Positions 52,800-63,339 of a stretch of DNA of 64,000 nt are shown here, one piece after another (positions within the stretch are counted from its first letter, which is position 1; the number at the start of each line of letters is the position of its first letter). Under the pieces are notes generated by a model. That model was not told where the DNA came from, did no database searches, and worked only from the letters and a program-made list of their open reading frames with translations. This stretch comes from Incurvaria masculella (Eukaryota; Arthropoda; Insecta; Lepidoptera; Incurvariidae). The translations under genes were made by a program, and so were the position numbers. The stretch lies in assembly GCA_946894095.1 (NCBI GenBank), contig OX335655.1, positions 5,704,001 through 5,768,000 of the forward strand, given 5' to 3'.

Positions 52800-55385
52800 A
52801 AATAAATAGTTGTCTGGTTTAACTTACGCCCTTATGGAACTGAATTCAATCAGGTGTCATTACGCCCTTAAGTGGAGCATGTTTTTATAGATTTGTTAAA
52901 CTGTGGAACTCCAAACTTTGACACGATAAAATATGTATTGTAAAATAAAGGAATAAATAAAATTGATACTTCAAGGACAGGGGCATGCTTATAAGAATCC
53001 AGTGAATAGCGTACGCAGTGCTTATTATACAAACTGTTGCATGTCTCCTACGTGTCAATTTAAGCTCACAGAAACAGAACTGCTTCAACTATGATGTCAT
53101 TTATATTTCCGTTAACGCGCGCAGGATCGGTCCGAATCGTCTGTGATGCTGACAGCTTTGAGCAGGGACGCTTGTGTACGCCGTGTTCGGTATATTCGTT
53201 GACAGGTTAAAACGAAAATCAATGAATTCCATACCAAGAGTATTGAAGGTAATTAAAAGCGCCTACTTAGAGTTTCCTCCGGGCCAAGGACAGAACTTCC
53301 GCGAATCGGCGGGCGCGAGCCGAGACGTTCTAGATCACGACTCTTGCCGTCGCATCGCCGCGAGCTTTAATTAAATCAATTAAATCGGATCTCCGTCGGT
53401 TCGTTTGTTTCCGACGATATCGGTAATTTAGTGTCGCCGGTGAAAGGCGGGCACGAGTTGCACGCAGGGTTGGCAGCTCTACGTCTCCTCCGGCGACGTC
53501 GCACGTCTGGGTGGCACTGCCCGCGGCGCAAACCATAAGGGTACATTCAGTGCTTCTTCCTCGGTCGCCTGTCGCTGTCTGGCAACCCTGGTGTGATCCT
53601 AGCGAGCAGGTAGCCAGTCGTGAGCCACGGCAGCGGAGAAGCGGGTATTGTGAGCAAGACTCTGCTCGCTGAATTTTCCATACGTTGCATTATTCTAAAG
53701 TAACGAAGTAGCCATCCATTCATAGATATGGTAACATATGGAGTAAAACAAGTCACTGAATATATATTTTAGTGCAGAGGTAGTTTGAGGTTATAAAAGT
53801 ACTTTTATATTTTTTAATTTATAGGAACAAAAATCATTCCAGCTGAGGGGGATAAGTTAGGTAAGGTTAGGTTTCACCCGAGGGGGATATGTGGCCTACC
53901 TATATCCTATCAAGGCAAAAGCCACGTAGGCTACTGGAAGGGAGTTCCCTCCCAAAGGGTTGAATAGAGACCAAAATGGGACCACATGGTTTATGCACGC
54001 TCCCTAGGCAGCGCGTGTCGTAACCGGCGCTTGACAATGGTGCATTAGGAAGCCGAATCAATTAGAATTTTCCCGCTCAAAATTCGGTGACAAAGTAATT
54101 GCAATATCTGAAAATGGAACTCTTTGGATACAGAATACAGTTTGTATCATCTTATGTACTGTCACTTCTTTTTACATTATGGCATCATTTTAGAATTTGC
54201 GGGTCGACATCACCATGAATTTGACTGTATCATGATTTTCTACGATTGTCAGTGTAATTTGTCGGCTCAGCAGAGCACCGATAGAGACACAGAAAGTACA
54301 TAGTTACACTAACGGAGAATATTTTTAGAACCAATAAATTATAATTTGGCCATATAGTACTTTTTCTTATTCTTTCCGGAAAGTTCGCCTCACATAAAAT
54401 TCGATGGTTGGTCTCGAAATTCCTTACAGCTAACATTTTCATCTGGTATTAATTAAATAAATCTCTAGATTAAATAAAACGCTGCTCAGACCTTTGTAAT
54501 GTAGAGTAAAACAGCGGGCAGAGCGGGAGGGCGCGCGCCACTTCCGCATTGCGCGCCATTGTTCGCGGCGCATTGTGTCGTGTGTCGCGAACAGATTGGG
54601 CCGCGCGCTACACCGGCGCGGCGCCGCGCGCGCAGACAAAACGTTGCGGACGCCTCGACACCACACCCTGCCGACGCGGCGGCGGCGGCGCCATTGTGCA
54701 TTGTCCACACCGCGGAGGGACCTGCTGCATATAGTTCAAAGGCTAGGAAGACCGGGTCGATCCAGCTTTCCAGTCCGGGGAGGGGGGGGGGGGTCATAAG
54801 TCGAGATCTAGTCAGGACAGGTGCTCCGATTTGATTACAATAATAATGTGATTTAAGTTTAGAATTTGTTATAAATAATCATTTAATGCGATAATTGATG
54901 GCAGATGAGTAAACAAGACTTTGAGTTCTGTGACTGTGACTTTGACTGTATTTATGGAAACAATGATATTATAAAAAATATTACATACATATTTTTAACT
55001 GTTCATAATGCAGGTAATATTTTTTTATAATTTTCACATGAACATTCATATTTTATTTTGCTATTTTAATGGCAGTCGCGCCGTGCAAAATTCTGCCTTG
55101 GCCAATAAAAAAGAATGCATTTCTTAAAATTTTCAAATGTTAGACTTCACGACAGCCTAAAGGTGGGCATCAGAAAATTACGCTCCCCATAAAAATTGAA
55201 TTTGCTAATACTCGTAATTTTAAAACCACTCTCCTTCCTTGTTCTCTAAAATGAGCCAATTTGTATCTGCACGTTTTTGTTTTTGTAAAAAATCGAAACC
55301 GATTCAAATGAGAGCAAAAAGAAAATCTTCATACAAATTTTATTTTTCGATGGTTTGCCACGGATTATTATAGGAAGATATTATA
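52800..55385. other. Intergenic DNA with two GC-rich islands
   Basis: No gene recognised. Islands are 53270-53570 (CCGGCGACGTCGCACGTCTG) and 54490-54800 (separate entry). 53860-54050 is a mixed-composition stretch of unknown origin. Confidence 0.4.
54490..54800. other. CpG island-like block
   Basis: The most CpG-dense stretch of the window: GCGGGAGGGCGCGCGCCA, GGCGCGGCGCCGCGCGCGCA, CGCGGCGGCGGCGGCGCCAT and a G-run at 54781-54793. All frames are open by composition. GCGCCATTG occurs twice (near 54560 and 54688). It might be a promoter or bound regulatory block; there is no direct proof. Confidence 0.45.
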
Positions 55386-55390
55386 TATAT

Positions 55391-55692
55391 TTTTTTTATG
55401 TTAAGCGCGGCATATGGCGCACGCTAAAACCTCACAAAAAACCGGTCAAACGTGAGTCGTCCTCGCACACGAAGGGTTCCGTACCATCAACACCATAAAC
55501 ATTGTTATAGCGGCAAAATAAATCCACACTCTGTAAAAATTTCCGCTTCCTACCTATTACGGTTCATGATATACAGCCCTGTGACAGACGGACGGACGAC
55601 GGTTCCGTTTTCACCCTTTGGTTACGGAACCCTAAAAAGGCGCCCGACGACGCCCATGTGCTTTCGGACTTTCACAGGGGCTGCGAAAACGT
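55391..55692 (-). mobile_element. LINE 3' UTR fragment split by a GGAC element
   Basis: TTTTTTTATGTTAAGCGCGG with CATATGGCGCACGC (55391-55427) and GGCGCCCGACGACGCCCATG with GGGGCTGCGAAAAC (55639-55690) are the two halves of the 3' end seen intact at 7055-7160. The GGAC element (copy E) lies between them. Confidence 0.8.
55435..55638 (+). mobile_element. GGAC-microsatellite element, copy E
   Basis: It starts AAAAAACCGGTCAAACGTGA, passes CCTCGCACACGAAGGGTTCC and GTTATAGCGGCAAAATAAAT, keeps only about two GGAC units, and ends TTACGGAACCCTAAAAAG. It is inserted in a LINE tail. Confidence 0.83.
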
Positions 55693-55814
55693 TAAGTAGA
55701 TTTTTATAATCCGCATAATCCGCTTGTCCTGTGTGGGTTCCGGCACTTAAAAATAATACAAGTGGTCCCACGGCTTATGTTCCTGTGTATGTCTTAAGAG
55801 GCGAGGGATTCGTC

Positions 55815-55897
55815 ATTCGGATTTCCCGCAAAGCTGTAAGGTCACCCCTTCCTTACTTACTAGGGGTTCATTCCGCCCTGTTTGGTATCATCGCATT
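55815..55897 (+). mobile_element. SINE copy S13, left half (interrupted)
   Basis: CGGATTTCCCGCAAAGCTGT, CCCCTTCCTTACTTACTAGG and TTTGGTATCATCGCATT match the 5S-type body up to the point GCATT|GAATG. The remainder resumes at 59096. A 3.2 kb LINE separates them. Confidence 0.85.
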
Positions 55898-58800
55898 TAT
55901 TTATTTATTTATTTATGTATAGGTACACCAACAGTAAACACACGAACAACTAATATAACTATGCTAACAGTACAATACTACAAGAGTAAGTGCCACATTC
56001 AGGGTGTGAGTACCAATAATAGGTATACACAGCACTCAAATTAAGCTCTATAAATAAATTATTATAACGAAAGATAAATTATAAAATAATGTGTATAAGT
56101 CTAATCAATTTCTGACAAGTAGGAACCAATATATTGTTTAAAAGTGTTACTACTAAGATTAAAAATATCGAATTCTATTTGACTGGGGAGATCATTATAA
56201 CAACGTAACATTCTCGGCAAGCTTGACTCTGATGCTAAATTTGAAGTAGTAAGTGGAACTTCAAAAGTTTTCTTGTTACGTAACCTAGAATTTAATCGTG
56301 GCACCAAGATACCGACTTTACTTAGGAGTTCAGGGCAATCCAAGTCACCGTTTATCAGTTTGTGGAGGAAAGTTAGGTCAAGCAATTGCCTTCTATTGCG
56401 AAGCGAGACCATATAAAAATGCTTCAATCGAGTATTATAACTACATCTGTGACTTATTCCGGATGCCAGAAATGCAAGATGTCTCGTGAACCCACGCTGC
56501 AGTCGTTCTATTCTATCAATGTGTACCCTGTAGAAAGGGTTCCAAACTGGGCTGGCGTACTCAAGGGTACTTCTCACAAGGACATTGAATAGTCGAATCT
56601 TTGTTAACGGTTCACGAAACTCCTTGCAGCTTCTTCTCATGAAACCCAACATTTTGGAAGCTTTCTTTACGGTGGTATCGATGTGATTTGTAAAGCGAAG
56701 TCGACTATCCAATAAAATTCCAAGATCGCGGATTTCGTCGACAACACCAACCGGATCAGTCCCAATTTTATACTGTGAATCTAATTTACTTTTGCACCTC
56801 GTAAATGTGATATGGTAGCACTTGTTGACATTGAGTACCATGTCATTGAGAACACACCAAACATTTAGACGATCTAAATCTTCTTGAAGAAGAGTGATGT
56901 CATTCTGCGAGTTAATAGTTCGGAATATCTTTAAATCATCTGCGAATAGTGAACAGTCACTATTATGAATGCATTCAGTAATATCATTAATAAATAATGT
57001 AAAGAGTATGGGTCCCAAATGTGAACCTTGAGGTACTCCTGAGGTTGAGACGTATGGCAGTGACTCGTGACCGTTCACAGCTACTAACTGGGGTCTATTA
57101 TTTAAATATGATTCAAACCATTTGTGCAGTGAGCCTCCGATCCCATACCCCGAGAGCTTGTCTAACAATATAATGTGATTCACCTTATCGAAAGCGTAGT
57201 GCTTCATCAGAAATCAGAAATCAGTATATATGGCATCCACTTGCAAACGTCTTTCGATTGATTTGTTTATTTCAGTAAGATAGGTCACGAGGTTTGTAAC
57301 TGTCGATTTATGAGCCTGGAAGCCATGTTGTTGGTGGTTTATGGCTTGTTTGGAGTGCCATGCAAGTACCGGGCATACAATAGACTCAAAAACTTTAGGA
57401 ATCACTGAAAGTATGGAAATGGGTCTGACATTTTTAATGTCGCTGTTATCTCCTTTTTTAAATACTGGGATTATGCGGGCTTCCTTCCATAATGAAGGAA
57501 AACAGCCATCTTTTAATGATCTATTGTAAATTTCTTTTAATGGGTAAATCAGAGCAGTTGCACAGCGTTTGAGAAATATAGGTGGTATCCCATCCGGGCC
57601 GGACCCTTTGCTTGGATCCAGTTTTTTTAATTTTTCAAGGATACACTTTTCGTTAATTGGCACACTATTCAACGATTCGCAGTTACTGTTAGGCAAATGC
57701 TTTGAACCGATGATATCCCTTGATGGTGGTACGCAAATTCCAAATGTAGATGAAAATTGTTGTGCAAATAGACCGGCTATGTCATCACCAGTGCTACCAA
57801 GTTTGTCATCCAGTCTCATTGTAGATGGAATAGAATTTGAGTCTTTACGTCTACCTTTAATAAAGCTCCAAAACACCTTAGGATTCTTAGTAATATTTTC
57901 CTCGGTTAATTCTATGTATGTGTTATAGCATAAGGTATGCTGCTTACTACAACGACCACGAAGTAGTTCGTATTCAAGCTTGTCCCTAGGGTTGTGGTAT
58001 TTGCGATAACGGATTCTTAGCTTCTCCTTTTCAGCTAGCGATTTAATCAATGATCTGCTAAACCACGGCAGATACCTGTTGCTTTTTGGTTTTCTAAGAG
58101 GTACGTTTTGAGCAATAATTCTGCGAAGGTTATTATAAAATAGGTCCACCATTTCGTTTACTTCCCTGCACTTTTGGAATTCAGAAACCCAATCTATGGA
58201 ACTGATGTTTGCGATAATTTTATCGTAATCAGCTTTAAAGTAATTGTATCGAAGGCTGGGTTTTTGTTGAAGTTTATGTATGGTTTTGATTTCAAATGTA
58301 ATTTCAAGTTGTGGGTGATGTGGGTCCAGTTTACTCAACAAGTCGATAGAATTTTCAAGTTTTAGGTCAGTCATATTTGACAAAACCAAATCTAAACATT
58401 TATTATTGGTGTTACGCACAAAATTATACTGTCCAAGATTGTTGATGGACATAAAGTCTATGAGTGAAAACCCGAGATCATTTCTGTAATTAAGTGGATT
58501 AAGGAGTCCATTCTGAGGATCTACTTCCCAGGAAATAAAGCTTAAATTAAAATCGCCGAGAATTATTACGTCGTCACACAATTCAAGGACGCCATTGACA
58601 CCATCGAGAAATGTATTGAGAACTTGTAGTTTAGGAGGTGGAGGAATATAAACTGCACAGATACCAACTCGTTTTATCAAGTTTTCCACTTTAATTTCGA
58701 CTACAATCCACAAATCCTCGCAACAACTTTCCCATGGTTTCATACGTGCAGTTTTAAGTTTATTATGGCGATCAGAACTCCCCCACCATCTTTCTCAGAG

Positions 58801-59095
58801 TTGAAACCACAAGAGTAACGATCCCTTCTAAAAATATTATATCTAGAATCTAGCAATTCCGAGTTACTAACATCAGCATTTAACCACGTTTCTGTAAATA
58901 CTATGACATCAAAATTATTTTTCAACACTTGATGGTATATATTGGTAGTTTTAGTTCGCATTCCTCTGATGTTCTGGTAGTAAATATTGAACAGAATAGC
59001 GTATATCAAAAATAGCGCTGAAATACCATCACAAGCCAACTAAGATAGCTGGGCAAGAGACTGAAGACTACGCACGTGAATCGCCTGTGAGTTTT
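55898..59095 (-). mobile_element. 3.2 kb LINE (Jockey/CR1 group) inserted in SINE S13
   Basis: Both junctions are set by the SINE it splits. The 3' end is an (AAAT)n tail at 55898-55917; the 5' end lies near 59095. CATT, present at 55894-55897 and 59096-59099, is the likely short target duplication. The element holds one endonuclease-RT frame and no ORF1, so it is either 5'-truncated just before ORF2 or a one-ORF type. Confidence 0.9.
56101..59039 (-). pseudogene. LINE ORF2: AP endonuclease plus RT, one frameshift and one in-frame stop
   Basis: Endonuclease: YYQNIRGMRTKT, VFTETWLN, KDGGGVLIAI, a frameshift between about 58740 and 58790, then ILGDFNLSFISW and DPHHPQLE. RT: ARIIPVFKKGD, VRPISILSVIPKVFE, HGFQAHKST, then YTDF, a TGA at 57214-57216 within a short insertion, AFDKVNH, SGVPQGSHLGPILF and SLFADDLKIF. 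The C-terminus has TLEYASPVWNP and LLDLTFLHKLINGDLDCPE. TCAGAAATCAGAAATCAG at 57208-57225 is a local tandem repeat, so the stop came in with a slippage-type insertion in RT motif A. Otherwise 368 and 509 codons are open, so inactivation is recent. Confidence 0.93.
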
Positions 59096-59287
59096 CATTG
59101 AATGAGCGGTGGTCAAACCGGAAGATTTTTTTTTCGTAATTTTCACATAGTCAAATGTAGCTGTATAATATGTGGAAAATCCCAGCATGGCACCTAGTTC
59201 GCTATTACCTCAACAACCTATTTGGGCTAATATCATGAAATAGGTGTGATGTTGTGTTAGTCGTCCATGTCCAGTTACAAATAAAAA
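59096..59287 (+). mobile_element. SINE copy S13, right half
   Basis: CATTGAATGAGCGGTGGTCA resumes the body interrupted at 55897. AGCATGGCACCTAGTTCGC, TTTGGGCTAATATCATG and GTCCATGTCCAGTTACAAAT then lead to a short A-rich tail. The GTCCATGTCCAGT end is of the 5S type. Confidence 0.85.
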
Positions 59288-59289
59288 GA

Positions 59290-60385
59290 GACACTAGTCC
59301 TTCATAGTTCGGTGAATCGCGGTCACCTGTGAATCACCGGTTGCTGTGAAAATCAAGATTAATTTTACTGGCTATCGATATCCAATCCTTCGGTTAGAAT
59401 TTTCTCTCCATCGTTACTTAACATCGCCCATTGGGTTACCGCGCGCTTCGGTCGTAAATCTCGCGTCTTCTTCCGCGCCCGCTGTCTTTTGTCTATGGCT
59501 CTCATTAACACGGCTCAGCCAATCAGGTGTCGCCATTGTGCCGTCACTCGCGCACGGACGCCATCTTTATATCGAACGCGCCACAAATGGCGGGGGGTTA
59601 TGAATTAGCTGCGAGCGCGGGGTGAGCTAAATTAAATTACAGCGACGAGCGTATAATGAGGCGAGATAAAATTATTGAAATACAGTCATGGTTCGTCGGT
59701 CACGGCAGCATAGGCGGCAGACACGCACGAGCTGCTAGCGACTTTGATTATTTGCGGATCGATCATGAACCACCGATAGCAATATACAGTTTGCACGCAC
59801 GCGTTCGCTTAGCTATTCTTGTTTTTCTTTTTTTTGCGTCGTTGTGTGATTTTAACATTCATCTTACTTAAATTACTAAAAACAGGAGAGAACCCTTGGC
59901 TTTAAGATTTGTTGAGTTAGAGAGAGTTAACGTACAGTCGCATTCAAAAGTCCAGTAGCACATTCCAACGCGATTGCTACGAAGCGCTCGCATCGCGCGG
60001 AGGTGTAGCGGGAGGGGATCACACCGCCTGAACGGCTTGCGTTAGGAAGCCGGCGGGGGAAGGGGCAAGCCACATGTAGAAAACAAACCCGACCGTAGGG
60101 TGGTACTGGACTTATATCGTCGATGGTACAAGGTGCAGCGAGGAAGGCCGGGAGGAGTGACCGAAACTCATCCGTTTAGCGGCAGCGTAGCCACGCATTC
60201 GTGTTAATCCACTGACGGTAGTTTATTCAATTATTAATTCGGGATGAGCAATATCGAAAAGTTCGTTGCGCTAAGTGACGTCCTGTGCAGTTCTTATGAG
60301 ATGAGTTTCGGTCGCCGCTCTAGGTATTCCTTACTCGGGGTTAAAGTCGGACGACTGTACTTTTCGCATTTAATTTTCATTCGTT
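59290..60385. other. Intergenic DNA with CpG-rich block and GC-rich repeat copy
   Basis: 59420-59780 is CpG-rich with three GCCAT cores (TGTCGCCATTGTG, GACGCCATCTTTAT and the inverse AAATGGCGGGG). 60138-60270 is the fifth copy of the GC-rich repeat (GGGAGGAGTGACCGAAACTC, GCGGCAGCGTAGCCACG). No protein recognised. Confidence 0.4.
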
Positions 60386-60388
60386 TAA

Positions 60389-60859
60389 GGGCCTGGTACT
60401 AGCCAAATCGCAAAGTTAGACGAGGCACCCCAAGTTAACTAACTAAGTCTGAAGATTATAAGTGTCATTCTTACAATATATGATTCCTTGTCTAGGAATC
60501 GAATTATTTTCGTTAATGTATGTTTTCTTTTTCTATACAAAATACATTGCGGAAACGGTGTCCATTTCCGAACTTTTTTGACTAAATGTAGAAATCTAAA
60601 AGCAAATGGAATTTTTTGTTTATGCATATATGCTGTTTTTGCTTATATCTAGAAATCGAATTACTTTCAGATTTCTAATGAGAAAAATCAACTTTTTTAT
60701 TTTTATTATTATTTAAATAAATGATGGAATAAAAAAATATTAACAATCCATTATCAGTCTGGAGTTCTATTTGGATTTGCTGAAGCGTTTCACTACATAT
60801 TATTACATTTGTTAAAAAGTGCATTTGTATGGCGCGAGTAGTTGGCTAGTCCTAGCGCC
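60389..60859 (-). mobile_element. TTAA-flanked MITE family 2, copy 2 (471 bp)
   Basis: TTAA at 60385-60388 and 60860-60863. The minus strand matches 25652-26123 almost base for base. The two encoded 62-codon frames differ at two residues. The copies are 34 kb apart in opposite orientation. Confidence 0.9.
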
Positions 60860-60864
60860 TTAAT

Positions 60865-62245
60865 CCAGTTACACTCTTTGGCCCATGGTCGCGACGCGGC
60901 GACGCCTCGGTATTCGATAATCGAGGTTAAGTCCACTGAGCGCGGTCGAGTACCTCAGCCATAGACAGAGGATAGTAGGGATAGACTGCTAACGTCATAC
61001 AACGTACAAAACTCGATGAATACTTCTTATTTTCGCTGGTACTATGACATATGTCATAACGTGTGCGTAAAGAGGAAATCCGCCGACGTACCAAAGTAGT
61101 CGGTATTGGACACCGGGTGGCTAAGCTCAAATAGCAGTGAGCTGGTCACGTCAGCCGATGAGACGACGAGTAACCGTGTCCTGCACTTGCGGCCGAGGAC
61201 AGGAAACCGGAGTGTGGAAAGACCACCCGCCAGGTGGGACAAATCTTGCAATCTCCCGTCACTGCCAGAACTAGTTAACCCTTTAATAAACTAAGCTTTA
61301 TTCCAAATTTTGCCAAGGCTGGCATGATGAAAACGTTACATTTTAACTATAAATTAAGTAATATAATGAAAAAATCATTGATAATAATCATTCATTTGTA
61401 TTTTTAAACGTGAATTGCAACGCCATCTGTTGACTTGTATTATCCCTATTCAACACTTGTATGATGTTAGCAATCTTTCCCTACTATAATTTATCAATGC
61501 CTCAGCCGAATCTCGAGCAAAACTTTCATCGAATTCACGTCAAAAATCTGGGGCAGATAAACATAAAATTGTATGATTTCAAAGATACACACCTTGCGCG
61601 AGTTTGTAGATCCCTGCTCATAGCACAAGCGTTCTCGAGTTTGCTACGAAGCTCGATGCAATGAAAAGACTTCAACGCACGGACAGGGGTTATATGTTTT
61701 TCATTAATTGATTATTCAATATTAAATATTTTTCTATACTTTTTTGAAATCATTTAAAATATTAAAAATATGTACGCATGCACATATAATATACATTTCG
61801 GTGATATTATATCTATGAAAACAACGTTATGCTTGAGGTTTTAAAACATGCAATTCCTTGCGTTAACTTGTATTTTGTAGGTAAACATGATGGTAATATG
61901 AGAGATAAGGCTTAATAGTTTAAAAATTAAAAATATTTTAGTGTTAATATTCCACATGTTCACTTCAATATGTCTTTACATGGAAGCAATCAATTTCTTA
62001 ACTACTAGAATAACTTCTCAGTAATTGATATCTACGAATAAACGATATGAGTTGTTATTGTATTTTAGTTAATAATTACATTGAATTATGCTACAAACTC
62101 TGAAGATAATCTACGAACTGAATAGATTGCATAGGCGAGGTGTACAGGTGTAGCCAGGTTTTAGTATTTCACGTGAAAATGTATGAAAAATATGATATTT
62201 TGAACATTTCAGGCAACCGGAACACCTCCTTAATGGCTAATACTA
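60865..62245. other. Anonymous AT-rich DNA
   Basis: No gene or dispersed repeat recognised. 60870-60960 is slightly GC-rich. Confidence 0.4.
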
Positions 62246-62249
62246 TTAT

Positions 62250-62781
62250 AGGCTAAACAAAAATCCCTTCAGGAGTCCCACAGGGATCCCATTTGGGACC
62301 ATTACTCTATAATATTTACACCTACGATATTTACAAATGTTTCAAATTCAGTAATTTTCTCTTATATGCTGATGACAATAAAATTTACGCAGTAGTGAAG
62401 AGCAGAGAGGACTGCATCAAGCTTCAGGATGATTTATATAACGTTGAGGCTTACTGTGTAAGCACTAAAATACGTATCAATGAAAGCAAATGCGAACAGA
62501 TAACTTTCACCAGAAATAAATGTCCTGTTCAATATACTTACACACTTAACGCCACAGCCGTCCGTAAGGTGGCAGTGGTTCGCGACCTGGGAGTTTTGCT
62601 TGACAGCAAGTTGACGTTCAGTGAGCACATCGCCATGGTTGTAAATAAAGCTTACCGGAGCCTGGGATTCACCATGAGAGTATGTAAACCGTTTAGAGAT
62701 TTTACTTGTATTAAATCTGTTTACTACGCTTATATTCGTAGCGTTTTAGAGTTCGCGTGCAGCGTGTGGTCACCCCAGTAG
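62250..62781 (+). pseudogene. LINE reverse transcriptase fragment (motifs C-E)
   Basis: The frame opens at KIPSGVPQGSHLGPLLYNIY and continues FLLYADDNKIY (catalytic DD), KCEQITFTRNK, VAVVRDLGVLLDSKLTF and SVLEFACSVWSPQ, ending in TAG at 62779-62781 in a normally conserved region. It lacks endonuclease, fingers and motif A on the left and the C-terminal region on the right. It is a different family from the LINEs at 15 and 56 kb but of the same Jockey/CR1 type. About 175 codons are uninterrupted. Confidence 0.88.
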
Positions 62782-62881
62782 ACCTGTCGGAGCGGACCAA
62801 ATTGGCATGATAAGTTATAATAATTCTAAAGTCGTTGATTTTTTTACAGGCAATGTAGTTTCCTTATGGAAGGTTGGGTGC

Positions 62882-63293
62882 AAAAGATTAGAAAATTCTG
62901 ACCGGTGCGTTTGGAATTATTTAGGTATATTCAAAAATTTGATCTAAAAGATTGAATAAAATATTTAAGTCCAATTTTATGATTGTATATTGCTTAAAAC
63001 TTTATTTCCGTGTCCTAAGAAAAAGTTTAGAAAAATTGCGTTATGGGAACATGGAAAAACAAAAAATCGCTCATTATAATTACAATAAAATATTTAAGTC
63101 TCCAAATTATTGTTTTCAATATTCGGAATGAACATTAGAACCTGCTATAAAAAGTTTAGAAATCTATGTAGTTGGCTTTCAAAGTTATTTATGTTTGTAT
63201 CTTTAATTCAACCAATAAAATATTTAAGTTATTAGAGTCGGCGGCAACATGACCATATCGAAACACTCTATCAGCATACAAAAGATTAGAAAA
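62882..63293 (+). repeat. Regular array of two alternating AT-rich motifs, ~65 bp pitch
   Basis: AAAAGNTTAGAAA-type motifs start at 62882, 63021, 63150 and 63280. AATAAAATATTTAAGT is exact at 62955, 63084 and 63214. The motifs alternate about every 65 bp (full period 129-130 bp), while the ~50 bp between them look unrelated to each other. It is not a CRISPR array (eukaryotic context, short variable repeats). Possible readings are an old 130 bp satellite with selected motifs or a phased protein-binding array. Confidence 0.75.
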
Positions 63294-63339
63294 ATGTATA
63301 TAGTGCATTTAAGTCAAATAAGAATTCAATTCGTTCTAC

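Noticed and set aside
54486..54834. Overlapping open frames of 60-100 codons on both strands
   Set aside because: All frames are open at once because the region is extremely GC-rich; Ala/Arg runs only.
62882..63293. CRISPR array
   Set aside because: The spacing is regular, but motifs are short, of two kinds and AT-rich, and the context is an insect genome with no cas genes.
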